The notes under the pieces were generated by a model, which saw only the letters and a program-made list of their open reading frames with translations, had not been told where the DNA came from and searched no databases. A stretch of DNA of 64,000 nucleotides from the NCBI RefSeq assembly GCF_014174405.1, contig NZ_JACEGA010000001.1, forward strand, positions 2,385,001-2,449,000, read 5' to 3'. Below, in pieces: positions 26,242 through 35,391 of the stretch. Source of the stretch: Variimorphobacter saccharofermentans. GTDB taxonomy: Bacteria; Bacillota; Clostridia; Lachnospirales; Lachnospiraceae. Numbering within the stretch: the first letter of the stretch is position 1; every line of letters starts with the position of its first letter. A program made the position numbers and the translations under genes.

Positions 26242-28140
26242 TTAGAGTAGAACAGTGGGGTTACCACCGTCCCCTCATCTAACCGTACGTGCGGTTTTCC
26301 CGCATACGGCTTTCCGATATTCTTCTTCCTTCAGCATTCAGCCGCACATACTTGCTAGTCCTGCCTGTTTTGTCAATTCTCTGACATTTGCTGCATTTCC
26401 TAGCCTATAATTGCGTTGTTTCTTCCGATTGTACCACCGAGTAAACTTGAAACTGATATACTTATCTATCTTCCATAACCATGGTCTGGTAAATCTTCTG
26501 GTATAATAGTGTCTCATACCAATAATTTTAGGATTGAGTAGCTTCACCATCTCTTCCATACTTAACAGCAGCTTGCTTGGACTGGCAAACACCTCTTTTA
26601 TGTTAGCCCTCATTTTCTTCATAGCCTTCTTAGACGGTATCTGTTGTAGCGTCCAATACAACTGCCAGTTTTTATTTCTAAAACGCTGAAATCTATTATT
26701 GAAGCCAAGAAAATCAAAACTGTCCTTTCCGAAATACATATCAACTAGCCTTGTCTTCTCACTATGTAGTGTTAATTCCAGCTTTTCCATTATCCACTTC
26801 ACAGCGCGAAAGGTTTCTTCTGCATGAGATAACCTCTTGCACAATATCACAAAATCATCTGCATAACGCACTAATTCCCCCAGATGTCCAAAGGCTTTAT
26901 TCCTATACACATCAAAATAATTCAGATATATGTTGGATAACAGTGGAGAAATAACTCCTCCCTGCGGTGCTCCCAGTGTACTTTCACTGTACCTACCGTT
27001 TTCCAATACTCCCGCTTTTAAGCAGCCTTTTATCAGCTTTAACACTCTACGGTCAGTTATTCTTTGTCTGACCAACAAAAGTAGCTTATCATGATTGATG
27101 CTACCAAAATAATCTTTTATGTCAGCATCTATTACCCATAGTGCACCACCTTTGTCGGAAACTTCAAATATCTTGTCCATTGCTTGTTTAGCACTTCGTT
27201 TCGGTCTAAATCCATACGAACAGGGTTGAAAATCTGCTTCAAACACCGGCTCTATCACTATCTTTGCCGCCATCTGTACTATTCTGTCCTTAATCGTAGG
27301 TATCCCCAATGCTCTTTTCTACCATCCGGTTTTGGAATAATAACTTCGTTAGATAGGCTTACACCGGTACTTCCCAGTCCTCAATTCTTCCGCTATTTCG
27401 CCCAGCAGTTTTTCTTCGCCGTACGTTTTCACATCATCAATGCTGACTTTGTCAATACCGCCTGTTCCACCATTCTGTTTACCCGTTTCCATGCTTCTTT
27501 TAAGATATCATTACGGTATATCTTGTCATACAACGCATAGAACCTTCTCTTTCGGTCAGCTTTGGCTGTAAGGTATAGTCCGTTTTGAAAGTCTCGTACT
27601 TTTTCATGGGTTTTATAGCTTTATTGGTAATCACCGGTACCTATCTCCTTTACAGACTTGAATAAAGTTGTGCCCCTTCCCTATGCACAGTTTTGTTGTC
27701 AGTACAATCCTTGGTACTATGAGCACTTCTGACCGCCTCTTTGCAGAAAGCAACTTCGCTTTTGCTAATATGCTTCCTCTTTACAATTTCCTGTGCAAAG
27801 TAGGCTCTCTCCAGTTCCAGCAAATACTTTCCTGACGTGTCGTTACCTCTACACCGCAGGGTTCTTAGGTATTGCATTTAGGGTTCTTCATACCGTCTGC
27901 TGTCTTCGCTGTTGATGTCGCAGCTCGACTCCCTGTTGTTCCCTTTCGGGAATGTAAATAACGGTTCGGCAGTATTCACTTTATGTTACAACCTGCCAGT
28001 TTGCCTGCTCCATTCGGAACATTCCATAACGCTTCAACGCATAGATTACTCCATACGCTGGTTACTGACTAAGTGGCTGCCCTACCTTTACCACTGCAGG
28101 ACTTTCACCTGCTAGCATTTGCCAGCTTAGCTGGACGCAC
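26242..28140 (-). mobile_element. Group II intron, copy 1 (degenerate maturase)
   Basis: The 5' end reads GTGCGTCCAGC on the minus strand at 28140 and downstream carries the classical conserved 5' domain. Domain V is at about 26281-26315 (AGCCGTATGCGGGAAAACCG core) followed by domain VI and the end CTCTAA at 26242. The length is 1,899 nt. The ends were set by comparison with copy 2 (38656-40557) and by restored reading frame across the junction. The 3' end is A instead of the usual AY, or else the boundary is one base later. The encoded maturase is broken. Confidence 0.85.
26338..27634 (-). pseudogene. ltrA: Broken group II intron reverse transcriptase/maturase
   Basis: The C-terminal two thirds (27309-26338) are open and contain RT domains with the VRYADDFVILC active-site block and the maturase X domain. 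The N-terminal part up to 27634 is homologous to copy 2 but carries at least two frame breaks and in-frame stops, for example after KYRCKPI. No HNH endonuclease domain follows. The GIPTIKDRIVQMA start of the open part is internal RT sequence, so a functional full-length protein is unlikely. Copy 2 encodes an intact homolog that might act in trans. Confidence 0.8.
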
Positions 28141-28309
28141 ACATCAAAACCACTGTCTCCACATGGATCGAGTTGATGGAATTGATGTCTGTGGGGCATT
28201 TTTTATAGCATCTGTACGTGGGAACATGTCAATGGTTTTTCGGTCATTTTTGAGAAAGCACTGTTCGTGGGAACATATCAATAATTAAAATGTGAATCAG
28301 ATAAAATAT

Positions 28310-29044
28310 CTAAATCACAAATCCACCATTAGGGCTAATTATTTGTCCCGTAATAAAATCTGCCTTGCTTGATGCAAGAAACAAAACCACTTCGGCTATA
28401 TCTCTAGGTGTACCTAATATCCCTAATGGTGTGTCGCTTTTTAATTTTTCTATTATCGATGTGTTTAAATGTGTAATCATATCCGTTTTAATAATACCTG
28501 GAGCAACACAATTTACCTGAATATTTGAGGGACCCACTTCTTTTGCTAATGCTTTGGTAAATTCGATAACAGCGGCCTTGGACGCAGAATAGTGTACTTC
28601 ACACGAGGAACCTGTTAATCCCCATATTGACGAAATATTTATTATTTTTCCCCGCTTATTATTTATCATCTTTGGTAATACAGCTTGGCAGCAATTAAAC
28701 ATCCCTTTAATATTAACATTAAACATCCAATCCCAATCATCCTCAGATATATCAGTAAATAGTTTTTGTTGTGCAACTCCGGCATTATTTACTAGAACAT
28801 CAATATCGCCGAAACGATTATATATTATATTCATCATACTATCGACCTGAATTCTGTTACTTACATCCCCCTGTACTTTAATAACACTATATCCTTCATC
28901 ACGCAGATGAAGATACAATTTTTCTGCCTCTTCTTCACTTTTGAAATAATTAATTGCAACATTATAATCATTAGCGGCAAAGAGCTTTGCTATTTCCCTT
29001 CCAATTCCTCTTGAAGCTCCTGTAATTAAAACAGTTTTATTCAT
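28310..29044 (-). CDS. Short-chain dehydrogenase/reductase (FabG-like)
   Basis: A 244-residue SDR. Cofactor block TGASRGIG, NNAG motif, serine in INISSIWG, catalytic YSASK and PGII region, with GGFVI at the end. NADP(H) or NAD(H)-dependent oxidation or reduction of a carbonyl; the resemblance to 3-oxoacyl-ACP reductase is general and a function in fatty acid synthesis is not implied by the neighbours. The start at 29044 follows AAAGGA. The gene is divergent from the LysR regulator at 29203, with about 160 nt between, so that regulator may control it. Confidence 0.85.
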   Translation of the reverse strand: MNKTVLITGASRGIGREIAKLFAANDYNVAINYFKSEEEAEKLYLHLRDEGYSVIKVQGDVSNRIQVDSMMNIIYNRFGDIDVLVNNAGVAQQKLFTDISEDDWDWMFNVNIKGMFNCCQAVLPKMINNKRGKIINISSIWGLTGSSCEVHYSASKAAVIEFTKALAKEVGPSNIQVNCVAPGIIKTDMITHLNTSIIEKLKSDTPLGILGTPRDIAEVVLFLASSKADFITGQIISPNGGFVI

Positions 29045-29202
29045 AGATAATCCTTTTCCCCTCCCGTACTATAACACTGCAAATTATGCTCTGTTTTACC
29101 ATTAGGCATATCTTATCCAAAGATACTAAACTATCAAGTGCCATTGACTATAATACAATTATAGCATATAATTATAGAAAAAAACTATGGCAAGGTGATG
29201 CT

Positions 29203-30129
29203 ATGACACTCCAACAACTAAAATATATTATTAAAATCGTCGAATGTGGTTCAATTACCGAAGCCGCCAAACAACTATTTATTACACAGCCTAGTCTTTC
29301 AGCGGCTGTTAAAGATCTTGAAAAAGAACTTGGGATAGAAATATTTTACCGCACAGCAAAAGGGATTTCTTTGTCAGATGATGGCGCTGAATTTCTCTCT
29401 TATGCACGACAGATCATAGAACAAACGGAACTTATGGAACAGCGATATATGGGAAAGAAACCTTCGAAAAAACTTTGCTCAATATCTACCCAACATTATG
29501 CTTTTGCTGTCAACGCATTTGTTGAATTGCTTTTGGATTTGGATATTGATGAATATGAATTTACCCTTCGTGAGACAAGAACGTACGAAATTATTGAAGA
29601 TGTGAAAAATCTACGAAGTGAGCTCGGAATTATATATTTAAGTAATTTTAATGAGAAAGTCCTTAATAAAATACTAAAGGAGAACCATTTGGTATTTAAT
29701 CTTCTTTTTGAAGCTGATCCTCACGTTTTTATCAGCTCGAAGCATCCTCTCGCCAAGAATGAAACAGTTACTCTGGAAGACTTAAATAATTACCCGTTTC
29801 TTGCTTTCGAACAAGGAACCTATAATTCTTTTTATTTTTCAGAAGAACTCCTTAGTACTATTCCCAGAAAGAAAACAATTTATGTCAGCGACCGTGCCAC
29901 TCTTTTCAACTTACTGATAGGGTTAAACGGATACACCATCTGCTCAGGTGTTTTGAGCAGGGATCTCAACGGGAATAATATTATTTCCGTGCCACTTATA
30001 ACAGATGAACGAATGCGTATTGGCTGGATTGCAAACGAAAAGACTCATCTCAGTCCATTGGCCATTGAGTATATTTCAAAATTAAAAAAGTGGATTTGCG
30101 AATATGGATATAGTATAGAGTCAATATAA
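29203..30129 (+). CDS. LysR-family transcriptional regulator
   Basis: A 308-residue LysR protein. Residues 1-60 form the winged HTH (LQQLKYIIKIVECGSITEAA, FITQPSLSAAVKDLEKEL), and the rest is the substrate-binding effector domain. The start at 29203 follows AAGGTG; a longer frame to 29086 lacks a ribosome site and would begin before the HTH. It is convergent with metF-metE and divergent from the SDR. LysR proteins next to metE often regulate methionine genes; here the orientation makes either the met genes or the SDR plausible targets. The effector is unknown. Confidence 0.9.
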   Translation: MTLQQLKYIIKIVECGSITEAAKQLFITQPSLSAAVKDLEKELGIEIFYRTAKGISLSDDGAEFLSYARQIIEQTELMEQRYMGKKPSKKLCSISTQHYAFAVNAFVELLLDLDIDEYEFTLRETRTYEIIEDVKNLRSELGIIYLSNFNEKVLNKILKENHLVFNLLFEADPHVFISSKHPLAKNETVTLEDLNNYPFLAFEQGTYNSFYFSEELLSTIPRKKTIYVSDRATLFNLLIGLNGYTICSGVLSRDLNGNNIISVPLITDERMRIGWIANEKTHLSPLAIEYISKLKKWICEYGYSIESI

Positions 30130-30159
30130 ATGCCTCTGCTTCCAATTAAGCAGAGGCAT
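30130..30159. terminator. Bidirectional terminator between the LysR gene and metF
   Basis: Arms ATGCCTCTGCTT (30130-30141) and AAGCAGAGGCAT (30148-30159) pair perfectly over 12 bp with a 6-nt loop, between the convergent stop codons. Confidence 0.8.
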
Positions 30160-30162
30160 CAT

Positions 30163-31026
30163 TCATGCAACAAGCAACGTATTTATTGCTTCATATATTC
30201 TATGAGCAATGTATGGATTGTTCATTGTGTATAGGTGTATTCCATCGACTCCCTGTGCTATCAAATCAATTATCTGGTCAACAGCATAGGCAATTCCAGC
30301 ATCTCTTAAGGCTTCCGGATTGTTCTCATATCTATTCATAATAGCGAGGAATTTTTTAGGGAGGTTTACTCTGCAAAGGGCAACTATTCTTTCAATCTGC
30401 TTCTTGTTCACAACAGGCATAATACCCGCCTCAATAGGAATGTTGATACCTGCAATAGCAGCCCGTTCCATGAATGAATAGAAATAATTATTATCAAAGA
30501 ACAACTGTGTTATCAGTTGATTTGCGCCTGCATCCACTTTGCGTTTTAGATTGCGGATATCATCAATTATTGAAGGACTTTCAAAATGGCCTTCCGGATA
30601 ACAAGCTGCTATTATATTAAAATCTCCATGTTCTTTTATAAATGAAATCAAGTCGCTAGCAAATTTAAAATCATTCTTCGGACTAAAACTAGGATTAACA
30701 TCCCCTCTCAGTGCGAGAATATTTTCAATTCCAGCAGTTCTTAAGTCTTCCAGCATTTTTAGCACTTCACCTTTTGTATGGTTTATGGAAGGAAGATGGG
30801 CAACACTTTCGATACCATAATTATTTTTAATGGCAGAGGCTATTTTAAATGTATCGGTGTTGCTCTCGCTTCCTCCTGCACTATATGTCACGCTAATAAA
30901 ATCTGGGTTAAGGCCTTTCAACTTTTCAATCGTATCATAAATTATACTGACAGAGTCTATTCTTCTAGGAGGAAATACTTCAAATGAAAAAACCTTTTTC
31001 ATTTGAAATAATTCACATATTTTCAT
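30163..31026 (-). CDS. metF: 5,10-methylenetetrahydrofolate reductase
   Basis: A 287-residue FAD-dependent enzyme that makes 5-methyltetrahydrofolate, the methyl donor for MetE. Features: FSFEVFPPRR start block, FISVTYSAGGS, HLPSIN, NILALRGD, AACYPEGH, LITQLFFDNNYFY and GIMPV. The start codon overlaps the metE stop by 4 nt (ATGA), so translation is coupled and the two genes form an operon. Its product is used by the neighbour, which makes the metE-metF pair a complete last step of methionine synthesis without cobalamin. Confidence 0.95.
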   Translation of the reverse strand: MKICELFQMKKVFSFEVFPPRRIDSVSIIYDTIEKLKGLNPDFISVTYSAGGSESNTDTFKIASAIKNNYGIESVAHLPSINHTKGEVLKMLEDLRTAGIENILALRGDVNPSFSPKNDFKFASDLISFIKEHGDFNIIAACYPEGHFESPSIIDDIRNLKRKVDAGANQLITQLFFDNNYFYSFMERAAIAGINIPIEAGIMPVVNKKQIERIVALCRVNLPKKFLAIMNRYENNPEALRDAGIAYAVDQIIDLIAQGVDGIHLYTMNNPYIAHRIYEAINTLLVA

Positions 31027-33299
31027 ACTGACAAACTCCTTCTAATTTCTTTTGCTGCAATAACCAAATTTTCAAGACTGGCAACAGTTTCTGTTTTTCC
31101 CCTTGTTTTAAGCCCGCAGTCAGGATTAACCCACAGCTTCTCCTTAGGTATTTTTTCAAGCATTTTAATCAGTGCTTTCTTAATTTCCTGAATGCCAGGA
31201 ATTCTTGGTGAATGGATATCATAAACACCAGGTCCTACTTGCGTCTTAAATCCACATTCACTTAGTGTGTCAACGATACTCAAATCTGAACGTGCTGCTT
31301 CAAAAGTAATTACATCTGCGTCCATATTCTCGATATCCTTTATAATATCCGCGAATTCACTGTAACACATATGAGTGTGTATTTGTGTTTCAGGTTTTAC
31401 GCCGCTATGAACAAGCCTGAAAGCAGGGATTGCCCAATCAAGATATTCGCTGTGCCAATCGCTTTTTCTCAGAGGCAGTTTTTCCCTAAGAGCAGCTTCG
31501 TCAATTTGAATAATTTTTATCCCGTTTGCTTCAAGCTCAAGAACTTCATCCTTAATAGCAAGAGCAATCTGGAATGCACAATCCTTCAATGAAATGTCTT
31601 CCCGGGGAAAGGACCAGTTTAAAATTGTTACCGGACCGGTTAGCATCCCTTTTACGCATTTTGATGTAAGTGACTGTGCATACAAAGAATAATCAACAGT
31701 TATTGGTTTTGAGCGGGAAATATCGCCCCATATTATGGGAGGTTTCACACATCTTGTACCATAAGACTGTACCCACCCCTTTTCCGTGATCAAAAACCCA
31801 TCAAGGTTTTCACCAAAATACTCAACCATGTCGTTTCGTTCAAATTCCCCATGAACCAGCACGTCAAGACCTATTTTTTCTTGCAAGGCAATCCATTCAG
31901 CAATTTTTCCTTTGATAAACGTTACATATTGTTCAAATGTAATCTTCCCTTTTTTATAATTGGAACGGTTCTCTTTCACTTCTGCTGTCTGTGGAAGCGA
32001 ACCAATTGTAGTTGTGGGAAGTAGTGGTAAATTGAATACTGCTTTTTGGATTTTTTCGCGTTCTCCAGAATCAGGATACCGGATAAAATCATCTTTTGAT
32101 AGCCCGGAAACAGCTGACTGAACAGCTGTATTTTCACAATTCCTTGGTAAATTAAAAAGCTTTTGATTATCAACATATTCCTCCGTTGAAGCAGGATCGC
32201 TGCATGATAGTATTTTTTTCAGTTCTGACAATTCCGTTAACTTTTCCTCAACAAAAGCAAGATGTTTTTTATACTCCTGAAAAAGGCTGCTCTCATTTTT
32301 TAGAGTATATGGGACATGAATAAGAGAACAAGATGTACTTAATACAATCTCATTGCAGTATTCACCCAATTCTCTGATCAAATTCACAGTATTAGAATAG
32401 TTGTTTCTCCAAATGTTCTTTCCATTGACAACGCCTGCAAAAAGCGTTTTATTCTCCGAAAATCCGAAACTCTTCACAAGTTCCAATGTCTTTTTTCCTT
32501 CGACAAAATCAAGACCGATTCCGTCAAACGGCATAGTAACAACTTTATTATAACAATCTCTTATATCACCAAAATAAGTTTGCAAAAGCACCTTCGTATT
32601 TTTCTTTTCTGAAAGAATTCTCTCGTAAATTTTGCTAAAAAGAACTATATCCTCTTCAGATAAATCCATACAAAGAGCTGGCTCGTCAAACTGAACCCAC
32701 CCGGCACCCAAAACACTAAATTTATTCAGAATATCTGAATATGCACGAGCAATATCAGCTATAGAATCCTCAACCGTTCTTTTACCTGTAAATTTAACAA
32801 GCTTTAAAAAGGTGAAAGCTCCAATAATAGCACTCTTTGTTTCAATTCCGCAATTTTTTGCTTCCACATACTCATCAAATGGCTTTGACCCTACAAGTAA
32901 AACTTCGGTATCGTCATCAATTTCAGGCACTATATAATGGTAATTTGTATTAAACCATTTTTTCATGGGCAAAGCCTTTACATCACCCTTATCTCCCTGA
33001 TAGCCTCTCGCCATAGCAAAATACTCGTCTAAGGCATCCAATTTGAGTTGTCTGTATCGATTTGGGACGATATTCAATAAAACAGCAGTATCCAATAGAT
33101 TATCATAAAATGAGAAATCATTTGAAGTTATAAAATCAATTCCGTTGTTTTTTTGAACTTTCCAATTTTCTTCTCTCAACTTAGAGGCTATAGCCTGCAG
33201 TTCTTCTTTCGTCAGTTCTTTTTTTAAATATTTCTCTACCGCAAATTTTAACTCTCTTAAAGTTCCAATTCTTGGGTAACCTATAACAGATGTTTTCAT
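31023..33299 (-). CDS. metE: Cobalamin-independent methionine synthase
   Basis: A 758-residue MetE, the full family length, transferring the methyl group from 5-methyltetrahydropteroyl-triglutamate to homocysteine. Duplicate barrels are visible; in the C-terminal one, zinc ligands lie in HTHMCYSEF and in WVNPDCGLKTRG, with VHGEFERNDMVEYFGE and the FEAARS segment. The start at 33299 follows AAAGGAAG. It is the first gene of the metE-metF operon. Only about 100 nt separate it from the recombinase fragment upstream, so there is no space for a typical S-box or T-box leader, and regulation by the nearby LysR protein is plausible. Confidence 0.95.
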   Translation of the reverse strand: MKTSVIGYPRIGTLRELKFAVEKYLKKELTKEELQAIASKLREENWKVQKNNGIDFITSNDFSFYDNLLDTAVLLNIVPNRYRQLKLDALDEYFAMARGYQGDKGDVKALPMKKWFNTNYHYIVPEIDDDTEVLLVGSKPFDEYVEAKNCGIETKSAIIGAFTFLKLVKFTGKRTVEDSIADIARAYSDILNKFSVLGAGWVQFDEPALCMDLSEEDIVLFSKIYERILSEKKNTKVLLQTYFGDIRDCYNKVVTMPFDGIGLDFVEGKKTLELVKSFGFSENKTLFAGVVNGKNIWRNNYSNTVNLIRELGEYCNEIVLSTSCSLIHVPYTLKNESSLFQEYKKHLAFVEEKLTELSELKKILSCSDPASTEEYVDNQKLFNLPRNCENTAVQSAVSGLSKDDFIRYPDSGEREKIQKAVFNLPLLPTTTIGSLPQTAEVKENRSNYKKGKITFEQYVTFIKGKIAEWIALQEKIGLDVLVHGEFERNDMVEYFGENLDGFLITEKGWVQSYGTRCVKPPIIWGDISRSKPITVDYSLYAQSLTSKCVKGMLTGPVTILNWSFPREDISLKDCAFQIALAIKDEVLELEANGIKIIQIDEAALREKLPLRKSDWHSEYLDWAIPAFRLVHSGVKPETQIHTHMCYSEFADIIKDIENMDADVITFEAARSDLSIVDTLSECGFKTQVGPGVYDIHSPRIPGIQEIKKALIKMLEKIPKEKLWVNPDCGLKTRGKTETVASLENLVIAAKEIRRSLSV

Positions 33300-33397
33300 A
33301 ACTCTCTTCCTTTCATCTTAGTCTACTTAAAAAATACTATCACAAAAATCGTAGTCATAAGTAATATCTAATATTTATTCTTAGTCATAGTTTACAA

Positions 33398-34036
33398 CTA
33401 TGGATGCACATTAATTTCTAACCCAGACTTGAACTCCACCACTAACCTGTCATCATATACCGTTGCTTTTTCAACTAGTTTTCTAACCAGTTTATCATCG
33501 AACTCCGTAATATCACCGGTTTGCGTGTTAAGAAAGTCCGTCATCTCAGCTATCCGATCCCGCTTATCTTGACGGAGAGCGTTTCTTGAAAGGGTTTCTT
33601 GCTTTAAATCCCGTAGTCGGTAAATCTCATTGACAATATTATTGTATTCTTCCTTTAAATTTGCTTTTTGGATCAACTCGGTTTGGAGTTCTTCCAGCCT
33701 TTTATCAATATCTGCTGTACTCTCATCCAAATCCTCGCTTAATACGGTTTCAATATTCTTTTTCAGTATAGCCAGAAAAGAGTTTTTTCCGCTGACCGCT
33801 ACATTGATGGCCTCTACAATTTTCTCTTTAAGCGTATCTTCAAGTATAGTGGAAGCGGTACAAAACAAACCGGTGTTTTCCAATCTGCTGACGCATCTCC
33901 ATACGATTGATTTCTTTCCTCGGTTATTCCAATGAACCCTGCGGAATATTTCATGACAGTTGCCGCAAAAGACCATCTGTGATAAAGGATGCTTGTTGCT
34001 ATAGTTTCTTTTCTTTCCATTCTTACTTATATGCAC
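33398..34036 (-). pseudogene. C-terminal fragment of a large serine recombinase
   Basis: About 212 codons encode the zinc-ribbon and coiled-coil end of a site-specific serine recombinase: MVFCGNCHEIFRRVHWNNRG, WRCVSRLENTGLFC, a coiled coil (DIDKRLEELQTELIQKANLK) and DKLVRKLVEKATVYDDRLVV. The N-terminal catalytic and DNA-binding domains are absent. The frame is cut next to the IS3-family element at 34041. A homologous fragment on the opposite strand lies on the other side of the element. Non-functional as an integrase. Confidence 0.8.
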
Positions 34037-34122
34037 ACATTGGTGCTAGAATATAAATGGTACAAGTTAGACATGGAAATTCCTTAACATAGAAGTATAA
34101 TAGAATAAATGGAGGAATGAAC

Positions 34123-34410
34123 ATGGCTATACAGTACACAGAGGAATTCAAAATCAATGCAGTAAAATACTGGAATGATCATCAGGATTTAGGCATCGGA
34201 AAGTGCGCAAAGAACTTAGGAATCAGTAAAAGTGCTCTTTCTAATTGGGGGAAAGCCTATACAATTAATGACGGCACGATCCCTACAAGAGGGCGTGGTA
34301 ATTTCGAAAGCGACGATGCTAAGGAAATAGCTAGACTACGTAAAGAGTTACGTGATACTCAAGATGCACTTGATATATTAAAAAAAGCAATCGGCATACT
34401 GGGAAAATGA
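34123..34410 (+). CDS. IS3-family transposase OrfA
   Basis: A 95-residue HTH protein of the transposase_8 group: QYTEEFKINAVKYWNDHQDL, then CAKNLGISKSALSNWGKAY and a leucine-rich coiled coil (LRKELRDTQDALDILKKAI). It binds the element ends. The ATG at 34123 is used because GGAGG stands before it. The stop overlaps the orfB start (ATGA), and an A7 run before the end can give a -1 frameshift to form the OrfAB transposase. Confidence 0.9.
   Translation: MAIQYTEEFKINAVKYWNDHQDLGIGKCAKNLGISKSALSNWGKAYTINDGTIPTRGRGNFESDDAKEIARLRKELRDTQDALDILKKAIGILGK
34380..34386 (+). promoter_or_regulatory. Probable -1 ribosomal frameshift site of the IS3 element
   Basis: Seven A residues followed by G lie in the overlap of orfA and the open orfB frame (open from 34374). 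OrfB is in the -1 frame relative to orfA. This is the usual arrangement for OrfAB production in IS3-family elements. Confidence 0.6.
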
Positions 34411-35339
34411 CCGAAGCTCTGTTTCTGGAAGCTGCTATAAAAGAAGAGCAGCTTCTAGAGCAGGGAAAACGCCGGCTGAATGTCTCTGGTGTGCTGAAAA
34501 TATTAGGCGTTTCAAGAAGCGGATATCTGAGCTGGAAAAAACGGCTTCCATCTAAAAGAGAGAAAAGAAAACGTATCATTAAAGAGCGGATTATCGATAT
34601 CTATAAGGACTCCCATCAAAATTATGGTGCGCCAAAGATAACCGAATGTTTAAGGAAAGAAGGAGAAATTATTGCTGAAAAAACCGTAGGTAATTACATG
34701 CGTGAGCTTGGAATAAAAGCGCAGTACGTAAAACCTTATACAGTGACAACAATAAATTCAGATTTCAGCAATGAGTTAAAAAATATACTAGAGGAGCAAT
34801 TTAATCCCCAAAAACCGGATGCTGTTTGGTGTTCAGATATTACATATATTTGGACATATGAAGGCTTTGTATATCTTACTAGTATCATGGATCTATATTC
34901 TCGAAAAATAATTGCTTGGACCTTGAGCAATACACTGGAAGCCAGATGGGTAATTGAGACAGTAAATAAGGCTAAAAAAGCGAGAAATGTAAGTGCCCCG
35001 TTAATCTTACATAGTGATCGAGGTATACAGTATGTAAGCACCGAATATATAAAAGCAACAATAGGCATATGCCGAAGTTACTCTAAAAAGGCATATCCGT
35101 GGGATAATGCGTGCATAGAAGCCTTTCATGCATTAATAAAAAGAGAATGGTTGAATCGATTTAAGATATACGATTATAACCAAGCATATCGTCTGGTATT
35201 CCAGTATATTGATACCTTTTACAATACAATTAGAATACACAGCCATTGTGGATATCTTTCACCTAATGAATACGAATCCAGTTACTGGGATAAACTGAAT
35301 AAAATGGAACGAAAGGAAGCAAGATATGAAGCATGTTAA
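34407..35339 (+). CDS. IS3-family transposase OrfB (DDE integrase domain)
   Basis: A 310-residue catalytic part. The HTH_21 segment (KDSHQNYGAPKITECLRKEG) is followed by an rve domain with DDE residues: aspartate in WCSDITYIWTYEGF, aspartate in LHSDRGIQYVS and glutamate in NACIEAFHALIKREW. The frame is full length. It starts by translational coupling or by -1 frameshifting from orfA. It is intact, which contrasts with the broken recombinases on both sides. Confidence 0.9.
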   Translation: MTEALFLEAAIKEEQLLEQGKRRLNVSGVLKILGVSRSGYLSWKKRLPSKREKRKRIIKERIIDIYKDSHQNYGAPKITECLRKEGEIIAEKTVGNYMRELGIKAQYVKPYTVTTINSDFSNELKNILEEQFNPQKPDAVWCSDITYIWTYEGFVYLTSIMDLYSRKIIAWTLSNTLEARWVIETVNKAKKARNVSAPLILHSDRGIQYVSTEYIKATIGICRSYSKKAYPWDNACIEAFHALIKREWLNRFKIYDYNQAYRLVFQYIDTFYNTIRIHSHCGYLSPNEYESSYWDKLNKMERKEARYEAC

Positions 35340-35391
35340 TAGAAAAGTTCACGTTTAACTTGTACTTTTTCTTGACATAGTACCAGTTTTC

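Larger units (their letters stand above)
26225..28288 (-). pseudogene. Relic 3' end of an RNA methyltransferase-like gene, split by group II intron 1
   Basis: The 5' exon side (28141-28288) keeps the segment HVETVVLM directly before the intron, and the 3' side (26225-26241) gives SRKDK and a stop. Joining them restores HVETVVLMSRKDK, a C-terminal end like that of RumA/RlmD-type uracil methyltransferases. Farther upstream two copies of IDMFPRT-coding DNA occur in other frames with stops between. Only this tail exists; the catalytic domain is absent and the short-chain dehydrogenase begins just upstream. Confidence 0.6.
34041..35385 (+). mobile_element. IS3-family insertion sequence
   Basis: Imperfect terminal inverted repeats of about 35 nt run inward from TGGTGCTA (34041) and TGGTACTA (complement, from 35385); the blocks GTACAAGTTA are shared. 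The element is 1,345 bp and carries orfA and orfB in a -1 relation with a slippery A run. Both frames look intact, so it may be active. I see no target-site duplication in the flanks (CAT on the left, GTT on the right). The two flanks are inverted recombinase fragments, so the region was probably rearranged. Confidence 0.85.

Noticed and set aside
27650..27877. 75-codon open frame on the minus strand in intron 1
   Set aside because: Lies in the structured RNA part of the intron, upstream of the maturase region; also partly present in copy 2 as other frames.
27912..28288. Plus-strand open frames over intron 1 and its 5' exon
   Set aside because: They are antisense to group II intron domains; parallel frames exist at the same place in copy 2 (40084-40532).
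34041..35385. Target-site duplication for the IS3 element
   Set aside because: Flanks (CAT left, GTT right) do not match, so none is claimed.
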